The notes: generated by a model from the sequence alone, not told the origin. A stretch of 32,733 nt of DNA from Thiotrichaceae bacterium UBA973 (GCA_002292815.1 DBBX01000024.1:1-32733), one strand, 5' to 3'; positions 8,538 to 16,258 are shown, counted from the stretch's first letter. Translations and numbers: made by a program.

Positions 8538-9050
8538 ATGGGTAGGCTGTTATTTTTTATATTGTTGTTCTTTGTGAAGATGCATCCCGTTTCTGCTGCT
8601 TCGGCAGTTGGTAGTTTTTGTTTCGTTGATGAAGCCGTTGTCTTTTCATGTAGCTCAACAAAAGGAAAAACCATTTCCTTGTGTTCTTCTTTGATACTCA
8701 CAGAGACTGACGGTTATTTGCAGTATCGTTATGGTGTTATAGGTAAAATTCCCGAACTTATTTTTCCGAAAAGACAGGAACATCCCAAAAAGAATTTTCT
8801 ATCAGGAACGGTACCGTATTCAGGTGGCGGCGCGGCGTATCTAAAATTCAAAAGAGGTGATTACATCTATACGGTATTTACAGGTATTGGTAAAGGTTGG
8901 GAAAAAGAAGGTGTTATTGTAAATAAATCGGGTAAACAAATTGCGCATGTCCTATGCGATGGTCCATTAATATCTGAGCTTGGGCCAGTATTATTCGATG
9001 ATCTAGAATTACAGAAAGATCCGCTTCAGTTCGATTTTGAAGTCCCCTAA
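8538..9050 (+). CDS. Secreted protein of unknown function, 170 aa
   Basis: A signal peptide is clear: a hydrophobic stretch (LLFFILLFF) and a likely cleavage near MHPVSA-A, about residue 20. The mature part has four cysteines (two near the start, one in the first repeat-like strand, one at LCDGP) and a Gly-rich motif YSGGGAAYLKFKRGDYIYTV, followed by GIGKGWEKEGV. I have the impression of similar unannotated secreted proteins in other gammaproteobacteria, but cannot name a domain. It is a lone gene and precedes the TANGO2-like gene. Confidence 0.75.
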   Translation: MGRLLFFILLFFVKMHPVSAASAVGSFCFVDEAVVFSCSSTKGKTISLCSSLILTETDGYLQYRYGVIGKIPELIFPKRQEHPKKNFLSGTVPYSGGGAAYLKFKRGDYIYTVFTGIGKGWEKEGVIVNKSGKQIAHVLCDGPLISELGPVLFDDLELQKDPLQFDFEVP

Positions 9051-9054
9051 TAAA

Positions 9055-9092
9055 TTAAAGGGATCTAAGTCCTTTTAGTTATAATGGCACTA
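9055..9092 (+). promoter_or_regulatory. Promoter giving a probably leaderless transcript
   Basis: A perfect -10 hexamer TATAAT lies at 9080-9085, with TTAAAG at 9055-9060 as a weak -35 (19-bp spacing). Transcription would begin close to the ATG at 9092, and no Shine-Dalgarno precedes that ATG. A small hairpin AAAGG/CCTTT (9057-9075) overlaps and may terminate the upstream gene. Confidence 0.45.
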
Positions 9093-9859
9093 TGTGCCTG
9101 CTCCTATTTAGTTTTAACAAACATCCTGACTATCCGATTATTTTAGCAGCGAATCGAGATGAGTTTTTCGAACGTCCCACCGCAGCGGCATCATTTTGGA
9201 AAGATGCCCCTTCAATTCTTGCCGGGAGGGATCTGCGTCAAGGAGGGTCGTGGATGGGGGTTAATAAAAATGGTCGCATTGCCGCCGTCACCAATTACCG
9301 TGAACCATCACAGAATAAACCTAATGCGATTTCCAGAGGCGCTTTAGTCAGTGATTATCTTAAAAGCAACGAATCTGCCGAAGATTATATGCAAAAAATT
9401 ATGGCACAAAGTCATGCTTATGATGAATTTAATTTGCTGGTGGGGGATAAACAATCATTATTATTCTATTGCAGCGTTGAAGATGATTCTCAAATATTAA
9501 AGCCCGGCTTGTATGGTATTAGTAACGGTAAATTAGATAGTCCTTGGCCTAAAGTGGAAAAGGGTAAGGCGGTGTTGGGGAATATTATTCATGCAAGTGT
9601 AAAACCGGAAGCGGAGAAATTATTTGAATTACTTGCTGACAAGACGATAGCTGCAGATAGTGAGCTGCCTTCTACGGGAGTCAGTATTGAATGGGAACGC
9701 AGACTTTCGCCACTCTTTGTGCATTCTGAAGACTATGGAACGCGCAGTTCCACTGTATTATTGATAGACAGACAAGGGGAAGTATTCTTTTCCGAGCGTC
9801 GTTTCAATAATAAAGGGCAGGCGATTGATACTTGTTCGCATAAGTTTATTATTGATTAA
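9092..9859 (+). CDS. TANGO2/NRDE family protein, 255 aa
   Basis: It begins MCLLLF with Cys2 and carries the family-defining NRDE motif at residues 21-24 in AANRDEFFERPT, followed by AGRDLRQGGSWMGVNKNGRIAAVTNYR. The fold is thought to be of the Ntn-hydrolase type, with Cys2 as candidate nucleophile after Met removal. The eukaryotic relative TANGO2 is linked to heme and lipid handling; the bacterial role is unknown. Length and motifs are complete, including the C-terminal RSSTVLLID. The start is fixed by the universal MC start of the family. The transcript looks leaderless. Confidence 0.92.
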   Translation: MCLLLFSFNKHPDYPIILAANRDEFFERPTAAASFWKDAPSILAGRDLRQGGSWMGVNKNGRIAAVTNYREPSQNKPNAISRGALVSDYLKSNESAEDYMQKIMAQSHAYDEFNLLVGDKQSLLFYCSVEDDSQILKPGLYGISNGKLDSPWPKVEKGKAVLGNIIHASVKPEAEKLFELLADKTIAADSELPSTGVSIEWERRLSPLFVHSEDYGTRSSTVLLIDRQGEVFFSERRFNNKGQAIDTCSHKFIID

Positions 9860-9883
9860 GTTAAAACGCTCAGACGCCGTTAT

Positions 9884-10090
9884 TCAAATCTCTTCCAAAT
9901 ACGACTTAGTTATCTTATATCTAAAAAAAACGATGGACCCAATTATGACCCCAAAAAATTGGATCAATAAACCAGTCATTGCTATATCTTGAATAGAATA
10001 AGAGTAAAAGAACTCTAAAGGTGAAAATAAAAAAATCATGGCGCCGACTGAAAAAATCGATAATGGTATATTAAGATTTAAATTATTCAT
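9884..10090 (-). CDS. Small two-helix membrane protein, 68 aa
   Basis: Two hydrophobic segments (about residues 9-28 and 36-57) with a short basic C-terminus. No family recognised. A good Shine-Dalgarno (TGGAGA) lies 6-8 nt before the ATG, which is the main reason to accept it as a gene. It converges on the TANGO2-like gene (24-nt gap). Confidence 0.6.
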   Translation of the reverse strand: MNNLNLNIPLSIFSVGAMIFLFSPLEFFYSYSIQDIAMTGLLIQFFGVIIGSIVFFRYKITKSYLEEI

Positions 10091-10302
10091 TTCTTGTCTC
10101 CAAAAATTAATCTTAAATAATAATCTGCATCAAAGATGCCAAGTTAATGGATTGGGCTAAATGGGATATGGGGTTTGTTAAACGGGTCACATTTTTTTGT
10201 TATTACGAGGTGACTAACATCACAATTCCAATCGTTATAGAGAAGATGATTACCATGCACGATGAATATTATTTTCTTCTAAAAGATAAATAAACTTCAG
10301 TT

Positions 10303-10341
10303 AGTGATGAATATCCATCAGGATGTTGATATCTCATCACT
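10303..10341. repeat. Long bulged hairpin in a 364-bp intergenic region
   Basis: AGTGATGA (10303-10310) pairs with TCATCACT (10334-10341). Inside it ATATC pairs with GATAT and CATC with GATG, giving up to 17 bp with two small bulges and a tiny loop. A second, smaller stem with TTCCGGAA (about 10366-10383) is followed by TTTTT. The region 10091-10454 has no convincing gene, only a 15-codon ATG frame near 10248. The two stems could belong to a small RNA or be regulatory or REP-like. Confidence 0.45.
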
Positions 10342-10454
10342 TTCAGAACTTAAATGAGGCAAATCACTGTTCCGGAAGTGAAAATCTTTTTAAACGTTAT
10401 AAAATGAAATTGCACCAGATATGAATTGAGATATTTATTGATTAAATTTAGAAG

Positions 10455-11264
10455 ATGACTGCAATTTACATACTTTTTATTATAGTGACGATTGTTACTA
10501 TTTCTTTCGTTTATCCTGGCTGGCGCGATAAGCGTATTCTAAAACGTCCTTTTCCCACACAATGGCAAGCCACTGTTCATCGACGGTTGCCTTTTTTACA
10601 GAAGCTTAGTGAGCCAGAACAAAAACAGTTGCAAGATATGATTAAACTGTTTGTTGGTAAAAAGAATTTTTATGGTTGCGGAGGACTCGAAATTAATGAT
10701 GATATTCGTGTGACTATTGCAGCAGAAGCGTGTTTGTTATTATTGAATCGTAACACAGGCGTTTATCCCACTATGCAACATATACTGGTTTATCCTCATG
10801 CGTTTAAGGTGGAACGTCAGCACTATAACCCTGATGGGACGGTTAGTCAGGTGAAAAGCGGCTTGCTTGGTGAATCCTGGGATACGAGTAAGGTTATTTT
10901 ATCCTGGGATGATGTTGAACACGGAGTTGTAAATTTTAATGATGGTCATAATGTGGTCTTGCATGAATTTTCTCATCAATTAGACAGTGAGTCTGGCTCT
11001 GCAAATGGAGCGCCTTTACTAAAGAAAAATAGTTACCGGCTATGGGCAAAGGTACTCTCGAAAGAATTTAAGGCCTTGGTTAAGGCCAGCGAAGGTCATG
11101 ATAAAGCGGTAATGGATTACTATGGTGCGACTAACCCGGCTGAATTTTTTGCTGTTGCCACTGAAGCATTTTTCGAAAAGCCACAGCAAATGTCGAACAA
11201 ACATCCCGAGCTATATAATGAATTTAAGACCTATTACTGTGTAGACCCATTACTGTGGCAATGA
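10455..11264 (+). CDS. mtfA: MtfA-type zinc peptidase (M90 family), 269 aa
   Basis: An N-terminal hydrophobic segment (residues 4-22) is followed by the complete MtfA domain. The zinc-binding HExxH is HEFSH at residues 170-174 (HEFSHQLD), and the downstream acidic motif NPAEFFAVATEAFFEKP supplies the remaining ligand. FYGCGGLEI and PHAF are also typical. In E. coli, MtfA binds and inactivates the glucose repressor Mlc and has aminopeptidase activity. The longer N-terminal membrane segment here is common in environmental members. It is a lone gene with no clear Shine-Dalgarno, and it ends with TGA. Confidence 0.92.
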   Translation: MTAIYILFIIVTIVTISFVYPGWRDKRILKRPFPTQWQATVHRRLPFLQKLSEPEQKQLQDMIKLFVGKKNFYGCGGLEINDDIRVTIAAEACLLLLNRNTGVYPTMQHILVYPHAFKVERQHYNPDGTVSQVKSGLLGESWDTSKVILSWDDVEHGVVNFNDGHNVVLHEFSHQLDSESGSANGAPLLKKNSYRLWAKVLSKEFKALVKASEGHDKAVMDYYGATNPAEFFAVATEAFFEKPQQMSNKHPELYNEFKTYYCVDPLLWQ

Positions 11265-11344
11265 AAATAAATTAATGGGGCATAAACATTTCTACTGACG
11301 CGTTAAGCATGAATCAAAAGGGCCAATGACAGGTCTCTATAATG

Positions 11345-12250
11345 TTATCTATCAGCTTTGTAATTTGCATGAACTGTTAAGACATCGCATTCCAAATGGT
11401 CTAATAGATATTCTGACGTAGATCCGATTAAAAACCGGTCTATAAAACTGCGAGAGACAAGACCCATGATGACTAGATCGGACTCTATGTCTTTGGCAAG
11501 TTTTGGTATTGCTATGCGTGGAAAATCCTCAATAAAATGAGTGTTTTTATCACTGATATTATGTCTGGAGGCTAGTTGATATAATGTGTCTTTATGCTCC
11601 TGTTTCAATTTTTCACTTAATTCAACAGGGATCATGTAATCCATGCTTGTTACTGTAAGTTGAGAAGGATAAGCATGCGCTAGATGTAATTCGCCATCAA
11701 ATGTTTCGCAGATCCATTTGCCTATAGCGATCATTCTGTCTTCTAATTCGATTGTGTCGTCATTTTTATAGGAAGACTCAACAGCGATTATTATTTTTTT
11801 ATAAGGTTTATTTTCATGTTGATGAGCGAAGAGTATCGGCATATAGACATGACGTAATATTTCCCAATCTGTGTTGGATAAAAATAGTCGAGACAGTGAT
11901 GAATGACGGGTACTCGAAACTATAATCAAATCAGCATTAAATTGTTGTGCAGCTTTTGTGATGCCATCAGTTACAGAAGGTTCCCATTGCGCCAGAACCT
12001 CTACTGATTTAGCGACTTGCACTAAATGACTTTTGATTTCTTCAAGTTTGGCAGTTTCTGAATCAAGCATCGATTGATGCATTTTTTGTATTTGGTCTGC
12101 AACGACATTCAAATTTGGAATATATTCATCATATACAGCACTATAAAGCATAATGTCCGCATCAGTATTAATGGCCAATGCAAGGGCACGTTTAATAGCT
12201 GGTGCGTCAGTAAATCCAGAGTGCACCGCAACAAGTATTTTTTTATTCAT
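11345..12250 (-). CDS. Tandem universal stress protein (UspE-like), 301 aa
   Basis: Two consecutive Usp domains (about residues 1-145 and 150-298), each beginning with a KKILVAV/KKIIIAV strand. The second domain has an ATP-binding-like loop, MGLVSRSFIDRFLIGST, close to the G2XG9XG(S/T) consensus but with Ser for the second Gly; the first is more degenerate. UspE-type proteins support survival under stress or oxygen limitation. The promoter region holds a perfect FNR/ANR box at 12375-12388 and a -10 at the right distance, so anaerobic induction is expected. It is divergent from a cytochrome c gene with its own box. Confidence 0.9.
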   Translation of the reverse strand: MNKKILVAVHSGFTDAPAIKRALALAINTDADIMLYSAVYDEYIPNLNVVADQIQKMHQSMLDSETAKLEEIKSHLVQVAKSVEVLAQWEPSVTDGITKAAQQFNADLIIVSSTRHSSLSRLFLSNTDWEILRHVYMPILFAHQHENKPYKKIIIAVESSYKNDDTIELEDRMIAIGKWICETFDGELHLAHAYPSQLTVTSMDYMIPVELSEKLKQEHKDTLYQLASRHNISDKNTHFIEDFPRIAIPKLAKDIESDLVIMGLVSRSFIDRFLIGSTSEYLLDHLECDVLTVHANYKADR

Positions 12251-12374
12251 ATTTTACTCTGCAATAATATTGATTCTAAATTATTTGGTTTGCTAAATAA
12301 GCCTTAGGCTCCATTTATTCCATTTCAATTGGAATTGCCTCTATTTTATAGTAGAAGCATATTCGGGGCACGCT

Positions 12375-12388
12375 TTGATCTAGATCAA
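12375..12388 (-). promoter_or_regulatory. FNR/ANR box and promoter of the Usp gene
   Basis: TTGAT-ctag-ATCAA is a perfect match to the FNR/ANR consensus. On the minus strand TACTAT (12348-12353) lies about 31 bp from the centre of the box, which places the box near -41.5: class II activator geometry. The leader to the Usp ATG would be about 90 nt. Confidence 0.85.
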
Positions 12389-12505
12389 GGAAGAATAATA
12401 AGTGAGGCAAGTATAAATTATAGTTGTGGTGCAGGCTCTGATGTTTGGCAATTTATTAAACAACAATGTTTAGAAGTTTGGAGACAATTGAAGTATGATT
12501 TTGTA

Positions 12506-12519
12506 TTGATTTAGATCAA
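12506..12519 (+). promoter_or_regulatory. FNR/ANR box of the cytochrome c gene
   Basis: TTGAT-ttag-ATCAA, a second perfect FNR/ANR consensus, 131 bp from the first. The -10 TATACT at 12542-12547 is centred 32 bp downstream, so the box again sits at about -41.5. The leader to the ATG at 12673 would be about 120 nt. Confidence 0.85.
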
Positions 12520-12541
12520 TTCAAGCATGCATGCCAAGTTT

Positions 12542-12547
12542 TATACT
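12542..12547 (+). promoter_or_regulatory. -10 element of the cytochrome c promoter
   Basis: TATACT, five of six to the sigma-70 consensus and correctly spaced from the FNR/ANR box at 12506-12519. No -35 hexamer is needed in class II promoters, and none is seen. Confidence 0.7.
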
Positions 12548-12672
12548 TGATGACAAATGTACGGCTAGGTTCTTGTTGATTATAAATAACAGTCAATAAC
12601 TGGATAAAAATGGATGCTTTAGATGAGATAAAAAAATCATCTAAACGAATAAAACAACGAGGTGCGTATCTT

Positions 12673-13134
12673 ATGAAAAAAATACTAATTCTTTTTATAT
12701 TATCCCTGAATGCGGGTACGTGTATAAGTGAAGAAAACACAGCGGAACCAGTAGCTCGCTCGCGGGCTCCCCACGCCATCCCTAGTGAGAAATTACGCTT
12801 CATTATGCTGAAACTAAATTCGTCCCTGCAGGGGAGCAAGCATGCAGACATAAAAAAGAATCCTATAGATGAAGATCAGACGGCAGAGTTAATCAAAGCT
12901 GTCGGCGATCTATTGCTCAGTGCAGAGTTAATGGCAAATGAAGCAACTGAAGCACCTGATGCCAGGTTGGAAAAATTTAAACAAATAGCCTTTAGGTCTA
13001 TGGCCATTAAACTTTATGTCGAAACAGTAAATCTTAAAAAAGTTTTAGACGTTAATGAATACGAGCTTATCGAGCCGGCATATAGACGCATAAATGAAAC
13101 CTGTATAGCTTGCCATGATACGTTTCCATACTAA
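12673..13134 (+). CDS. Periplasmic cytochrome c, class II-like, 153 aa
   Basis: A signal peptide (residues 1-18, KKILILFILSLNAGT) is followed by a mostly helical domain with a single heme-binding CxxCH at residues 144-148 (CIACH), nine residues from its start to the protein end. A C-terminal heme motif after a helical bundle is the layout of cytochrome c'/c-556 proteins, although the sequence is not close to one I know. The ATG at 12673 is supported by GAGGTG about 9 nt upstream; the frame extends to an earlier ATG at 12610, which would bury the signal peptide. The FNR-type promoter suggests a role in low-oxygen respiration or in NO or electron handling. Confidence 0.82.
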   Translation: MKKILILFILSLNAGTCISEENTAEPVARSRAPHAIPSEKLRFIMLKLNSSLQGSKHADIKKNPIDEDQTAELIKAVGDLLLSAELMANEATEAPDARLEKFKQIAFRSMAIKLYVETVNLKKVLDVNEYELIEPAYRRINETCIACHDTFPY

Positions 13135-13200
13135 GTGGAGCCAGGTGTAACGTTTAGTTACGATGTAGACTTTATTATTTGATGGTTTATTAAACCAACA

Positions 13201-13680
13201 CTAAGTATTTTTGTAAACTATCGCTGGCTCTGAATTCAGGAATAAGTCTTCGTTTAGCGACTGTAGACATATTGCATTCAGCGTTATGTCTTCATACAAC
13301 CAATAAAACATGTCCTTTTCAAAGATGCTATAGCGCCAGTTATATTTGCATTGTATCCACCTGTTTTCAAGCGAACCGAGTGTTTTAGTCTCATCATCTG
13401 TTGCTGAGGTGTCGCTGTACTCAAGCACATTGGTGTTTAGATCTATTTGGAATCGATCAAGTATTATATTATTTTTTGTTGTTTGAGAATATTTTATACG
13501 ACCACCTTGTAAATCATCGCCATGTTGATCTATGACACATTGCTTATCTAAAACATAAAATGCGGGCGGTATTTTAATTGGATATTTGTCGGGTCTATTT
13601 GCTCTTTCCGAAACATGTGCTTCTGTTCGTTGGCTTTTATCCCATTGCTTGATGATAATTTGTAAAATTAATACGCTCAT
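13201..13680 (-). CDS. Unknown protein, about 159 aa
   Basis: No family recognised. A short hydrophobic N-terminus (VLILQIII) is followed by a polar region with five aromatic-rich strands (KYNWRYSIFEKDMFYWLYED) and three cysteines. The likely start is ATG at 13680; a TTG two codons earlier is possible. There is no good Shine-Dalgarno. It converges on the cytochrome gene (66-nt gap). The N-terminus could be a membrane anchor or uncleaved signal. Confidence 0.55.
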   Translation of the reverse strand: MSVLILQIIIKQWDKSQRTEAHVSERANRPDKYPIKIPPAFYVLDKQCVIDQHGDDLQGGRIKYSQTTKNNIILDRFQIDLNTNVLEYSDTSATDDETKTLGSLENRWIQCKYNWRYSIFEKDMFYWLYEDITLNAICLQSLNEDLFLNSEPAIVYKNT

Positions 13681-13770
13681 ACTCAAATTATATAATCAAT
13701 TGAATGAGTGAGAGACGTTTATCTTTGAATTTCGTAGTTCTTGAAATGTTGATAAGATATTTACTTTAAG

Positions 13771-13814
13771 TGCTCTGACCCCTCAATCGATAAGTGAGGT
13801 CGAATGAGACTTTT
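13771..13814. repeat. Inverted pair of GGTCAGA-type repeats, copy 3
   Basis: On the plus strand 13792-13814 begins AAGTGAGGTCGAATGA and ends TTTT (18 of 23 with copy 2). Just before it, 13771-13785 holds the same GGGGTCAGA core in opposite orientation (TCTGACCCCTCA). Together they form a hairpin-capable pair immediately upstream of the YdhR-like gene, the arrangement expected of REP pairs. Confidence 0.5.
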
Positions 13815-13832
13815 CTCTATGGGAGGTAAATG

Positions 13833-14162
13833 ATGAGTCAGGAAAAAATATTTCTTTATGCTGAGTATCAGGTCTCAATTCCTTTTGATCAGATCGATTG
13901 GCAATCTATCAATCCTGAGATGAAGAAGTTTGAAGGCCTGAAGTCTAAGACTTGGCTTAGTGGTATTAATAACCATACTGTTGGTGGTTTTTATGAATTC
14001 ACCTCGCTGGATTGTGCGCAAAAGTATATTGATGAGCTTTTGATACCATTCACAAAGCAGATTAATGGCAACTTGTCGGTAAAGCTGTTTAATGGTGAAG
14101 TGGTAGAAGAAGGTAGTAAGGGTATGGATTCTCCATTCTATAACAATATAAGCTTTCAATAA
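13833..14162 (+). CDS. YdhR-like putative monooxygenase, 109 aa
   Basis: A small ferredoxin-like (dimeric alpha-beta barrel) protein. The central segment GLKSKTWLSGINNHTVGGFYEFTS followed by A-KYIDELL matches the YdhR family, in which GL.KVW......AGGIYLF and the following helix are conserved. The function of YdhR is unknown; a monooxygenase or stress role has been suggested from structure. Two ATGs overlap (13830 and 13833). GGAGG at 13822-13826 is better spaced for the second (6 nt), so that start is chosen. It is a single gene. Confidence 0.8.
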   Translation: MSQEKIFLYAEYQVSIPFDQIDWQSINPEMKKFEGLKSKTWLSGINNHTVGGFYEFTSLDCAQKYIDELLIPFTKQINGNLSVKLFNGEVVEEGSKGMDSPFYNNISFQ

Positions 14163-14322
14163 TTTATAAATAATAATTTATCGCGTCAGAACCGTTTAAC
14201 TTTAAATTGTCGTTCGCTTGCGTTATATAATTATTTTTCGTCATCTTATGATGAAACATTACAAACGAAACTCTGGAAGGAAGGGAATGTGCCATTAAGT
14301 CCAAATAGACCTTATCTTGCCA

Positions 14323-14336
14323 CGTCTAATTAGACG
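14323..14336. repeat. Perfect 14-bp palindrome
   Basis: CGTCTAATTAGACG lies in the 297-bp gap 14163-14459, between the YdhR-like gene and the second cold shock terminator. No gene is visible in this gap. It could be an operator or chance. Confidence 0.35.
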
Positions 14337-14406
14337 GTTACTTACGTTGTTTGCAGACGCTTCCGGGATATTTATTTTTACCCCTGGACATTAATCATAC
14401 AGACAT

Positions 14407-14432
14407 AAAAAAGCCCCGCTATTAGCGAGGCT
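14407..14432 (-). terminator. Intrinsic terminator of the second cold shock gene
   Basis: On the minus strand the stem AGCCTCGC / GCGGGGCT with loop TAATA is followed by TTTTTT. It is nearly identical to the terminator at 3627-3653. Confidence 0.92.
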
Positions 14433-14459
14433 TCTAAGACTAAAACTGTCTAGTTTGGT

Positions 14460-14663
14460 CTATTGTGCAACTACGTTGATTGCACTAGGTCCTTTTTCAC
14501 CCTGCTCAGTATCAAAGCTTACGCTTTGTCCTTCGGCGAGTGACTTAAAACCATCAGCCTGGATAGAGCTGTGATGAACAAACACGTCAGCGCTGCCGTC
14601 AGCCGGTGAAATAAATCCAAATCCTTTACTATCGTTAAACCATTTTACTGTACCTGTAGCCAT
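14460..14663 (-). CDS. CspA-family cold shock protein, 67 aa
   Basis: A single cold shock domain with intact RNP1 (KGFGFIS) and RNP2 (DVFVHHS). It differs from the copy at 3735-3935 at only a few positions and by one extra C-terminal Gln. AAGGGG lies 8-9 nt before the ATG. It is monocistronic, with its own promoter, a leader of about 130 nt and a terminator. The protein, leader and terminator are all shared with the first copy, so the whole transcription unit was duplicated. Role: RNA chaperone; temperature response inferred from the leader. Confidence 0.96.
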   Translation of the reverse strand: MATGTVKWFNDSKGFGFISPADGSADVFVHHSSIQADGFKSLAEGQSVSFDTEQGEKGPSAINVVAQ

Positions 14664-14826
14664 TTTTGGTTACCCCTTAAGTTGTTAAAAAACAATGTAT
14701 TAGCATGCAAATTGTTGTGGAACTGATACGGAAGAGGCTGCTTTTTTCATTGCGTTTAACTACCGGGAACCGCTACAAATTTTTACTAATATCCGCACCT
14801 TATAGTTTTCCGCCCAGAAAAACTAT
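14664..14826 (-). promoter_or_regulatory. Cold shock gene 2 promoter, leader and inverted repeat
   Basis: The leader shares several blocks with the first cold shock gene. The candidate -10 on the minus strand is ACTATA around 14801-14806. It lies in one arm of a perfect 8-bp inverted repeat (14802-14809 and 14819-14826, ATAGTTTT/AAAACTAT) that the first copy has only in degenerate form. The repeat covers the -10 and the spacer, where an operator would act. Confidence 0.6.
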
Positions 14827-14961
14827 CTTTTTACGTTATTAATCTGAAAAATAGCAGATTCAAGGGGTGAATTTCCTTTAAATTGCTCAAATCCTGAGCG
14901 GTGTTTGGCTAGTAGCAATGCTATTCTAGGAGGGTTAATTTCAACAGACTAGATATGCTTC

Positions 14962-15501
14962 ATGAAAAAAGTGTGTGTTTATTGTGGTTCTAGTTCAGGT
15001 AAACGGCCTGAGTATCGTTACGCGGCACGTAGCCTTGCTAAAGCGCTAACACTACGTGGTATTGGGTTGGTTTATGGTGGCGCCAGTGTCGGCATCATGG
15101 GCGAGATTGCAGATGCGGTTTTAGCTGACGGCGGTGAAGTGATTGGTGTTATACCTCAAGCGTTGGTCGATAAAGAGGTCGCTCATGACGGGTTAACAGA
15201 ATTAAAAGTCGTCGATTCTATGCATGAGAGAAAGGCAGTCATGATGGATCTCTCCGATGGGTTTATCGCGCTACCCGGTGGATTGGGTACTCAAGAAGAG
15301 TTATTCGAAGCGCTTACCTGGTCGCAACTAGGACTCCATAAAAAACCATGTGGATTGCTTAACGCTGAAGGGTACTACGATATCTTATGCTCTTTTCTAG
15401 ACCATACTGTAGAAGAACAGTTTGTAAAAACGCACCATCGCGACATGCTACTGGTTGAGGACAGTCCAGAAAAGTTACTAACTTTGATGGAAGCTTATTA
15501 A
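14962..15501 (+). CDS. LOG family protein (TIGR00730), 179 aa
   Basis: A Rossmann-fold protein with the two family motifs intact: SMHERKAVM (R90, K91) and PGGLGTQEE (105-113), plus an N-terminal CGSSSG and GGASVGIMG. LOG proteins hydrolyse nucleoside 5'-monophosphates (cytokinin riboside monophosphate in plants, also purine nucleotides) to base and ribose 5-phosphate; the bacterial role is probably nucleotide salvage or recycling. It starts at ATG 14962 and precedes the NAD(P)-binding gene by 31 nt, so they are likely co-transcribed. Confidence 0.93.
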   Translation: MKKVCVYCGSSSGKRPEYRYAARSLAKALTLRGIGLVYGGASVGIMGEIADAVLADGGEVIGVIPQALVDKEVAHDGLTELKVVDSMHERKAVMMDLSDGFIALPGGLGTQEELFEALTWSQLGLHKKPCGLLNAEGYYDILCSFLDHTVEEQFVKTHHRDMLLVEDSPEKLLTLMEAY

Positions 15502-15532
15502 TCATTATCGAATCAAACATTACGGAAATACT

Positions 15533-16258
15533 ATGAAAAAAGTATTAGTTGTCGGTGCAAGTGGAGCCACTGGTAAATTACTTGTGCAACAATTGCTTCA
15601 GCAAGAAATTAAAGTTGTCACTATTGTTCGCGTTTCAAGCACATTGTCACAGACTAATTATGTCCAACCAAATCTGGATATAATTAGCGCAAATATATCT
15701 GATATGACAACGAAGCATCTCGCTTCCCACCTCGAAGACTGCGATGCTGTACTTTGTTGCTTAGGGCATAATTTAACTTTAAAAGGCATATTTGGAGAAC
15801 CCAAACTATTAGTGACCGATACGATTGAAAAAATATCACGCATTCTAGAAACTATTAACGCAGATAAGAAAGTTAAAATTGTTCTGATGAACACAACAGG
15901 CAACAGTAATCGTGATATCCCAGAAAAGCCGCCACTCTCGCAACGATCTGTTATATCGCTATTGCGTTTGATATTGCCGCCACATGTCGATAATGAAAAG
16001 GCAGCTGATTATCTTCGTCTTCATGTCGGTCAAACACACAAATGCATTGAATGGGTGATAGTTCGTCCTGATGGTCTTACAGATGAAGAAAATGTTACCC
16101 AATATAAAATTTATCCCTCACCGATTAGAAATCCTATCTTTGATGCTGGACAAACCAGTCGCATTAACGTCGCAGACTTTATGTCAAACCTAGTCATCAA
16201 TTCAGAACTATGGGATACATGGAAAGGAAAAATGCCAGTAATTTACAACCAAGCATGA
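15533..16258 (+). CDS. NAD(P)-binding atypical SDR protein, 241 aa
   Basis: An N-terminal dinucleotide-binding motif (VVGASGATG, residues 6-14) and the atypical short-chain dehydrogenase fold (NAD(P)H-binding, NmrA/YwnB-like). DAVLCCLGH and VLMNTTG mark later strands, and WVIVRPDGL is the usual substrate-pocket segment. The classical YxxxK active site is absent, as is normal for this group. Substrate unknown; relatives act as quinone or flavin-type reductases or redox sensors. It lies 31 nt after the LOG gene, probably in one operon. Confidence 0.85.
   Translation: MKKVLVVGASGATGKLLVQQLLQQEIKVVTIVRVSSTLSQTNYVQPNLDIISANISDMTTKHLASHLEDCDAVLCCLGHNLTLKGIFGEPKLLVTDTIEKISRILETINADKKVKIVLMNTTGNSNRDIPEKPPLSQRSVISLLRLILPPHVDNEKAADYLRLHVGQTHKCIEWVIVRPDGLTDEENVTQYKIYPSPIRNPIFDAGQTSRINVADFMSNLVINSELWDTWKGKMPVIYNQA

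Noticed and set aside
10248..10292. A 15-codon frame in the gap before mtfA
   Set aside because: There is no clear ribosome site and no features; the nearby hairpins explain the region better.
12329..12514. A 61-codon frame between the Usp and cytochrome genes
   Set aside because: It starts at TTG with no ribosome-binding site and contains one of the FNR/ANR boxes, with the second overlapping its end. The DNA is better explained as promoter.
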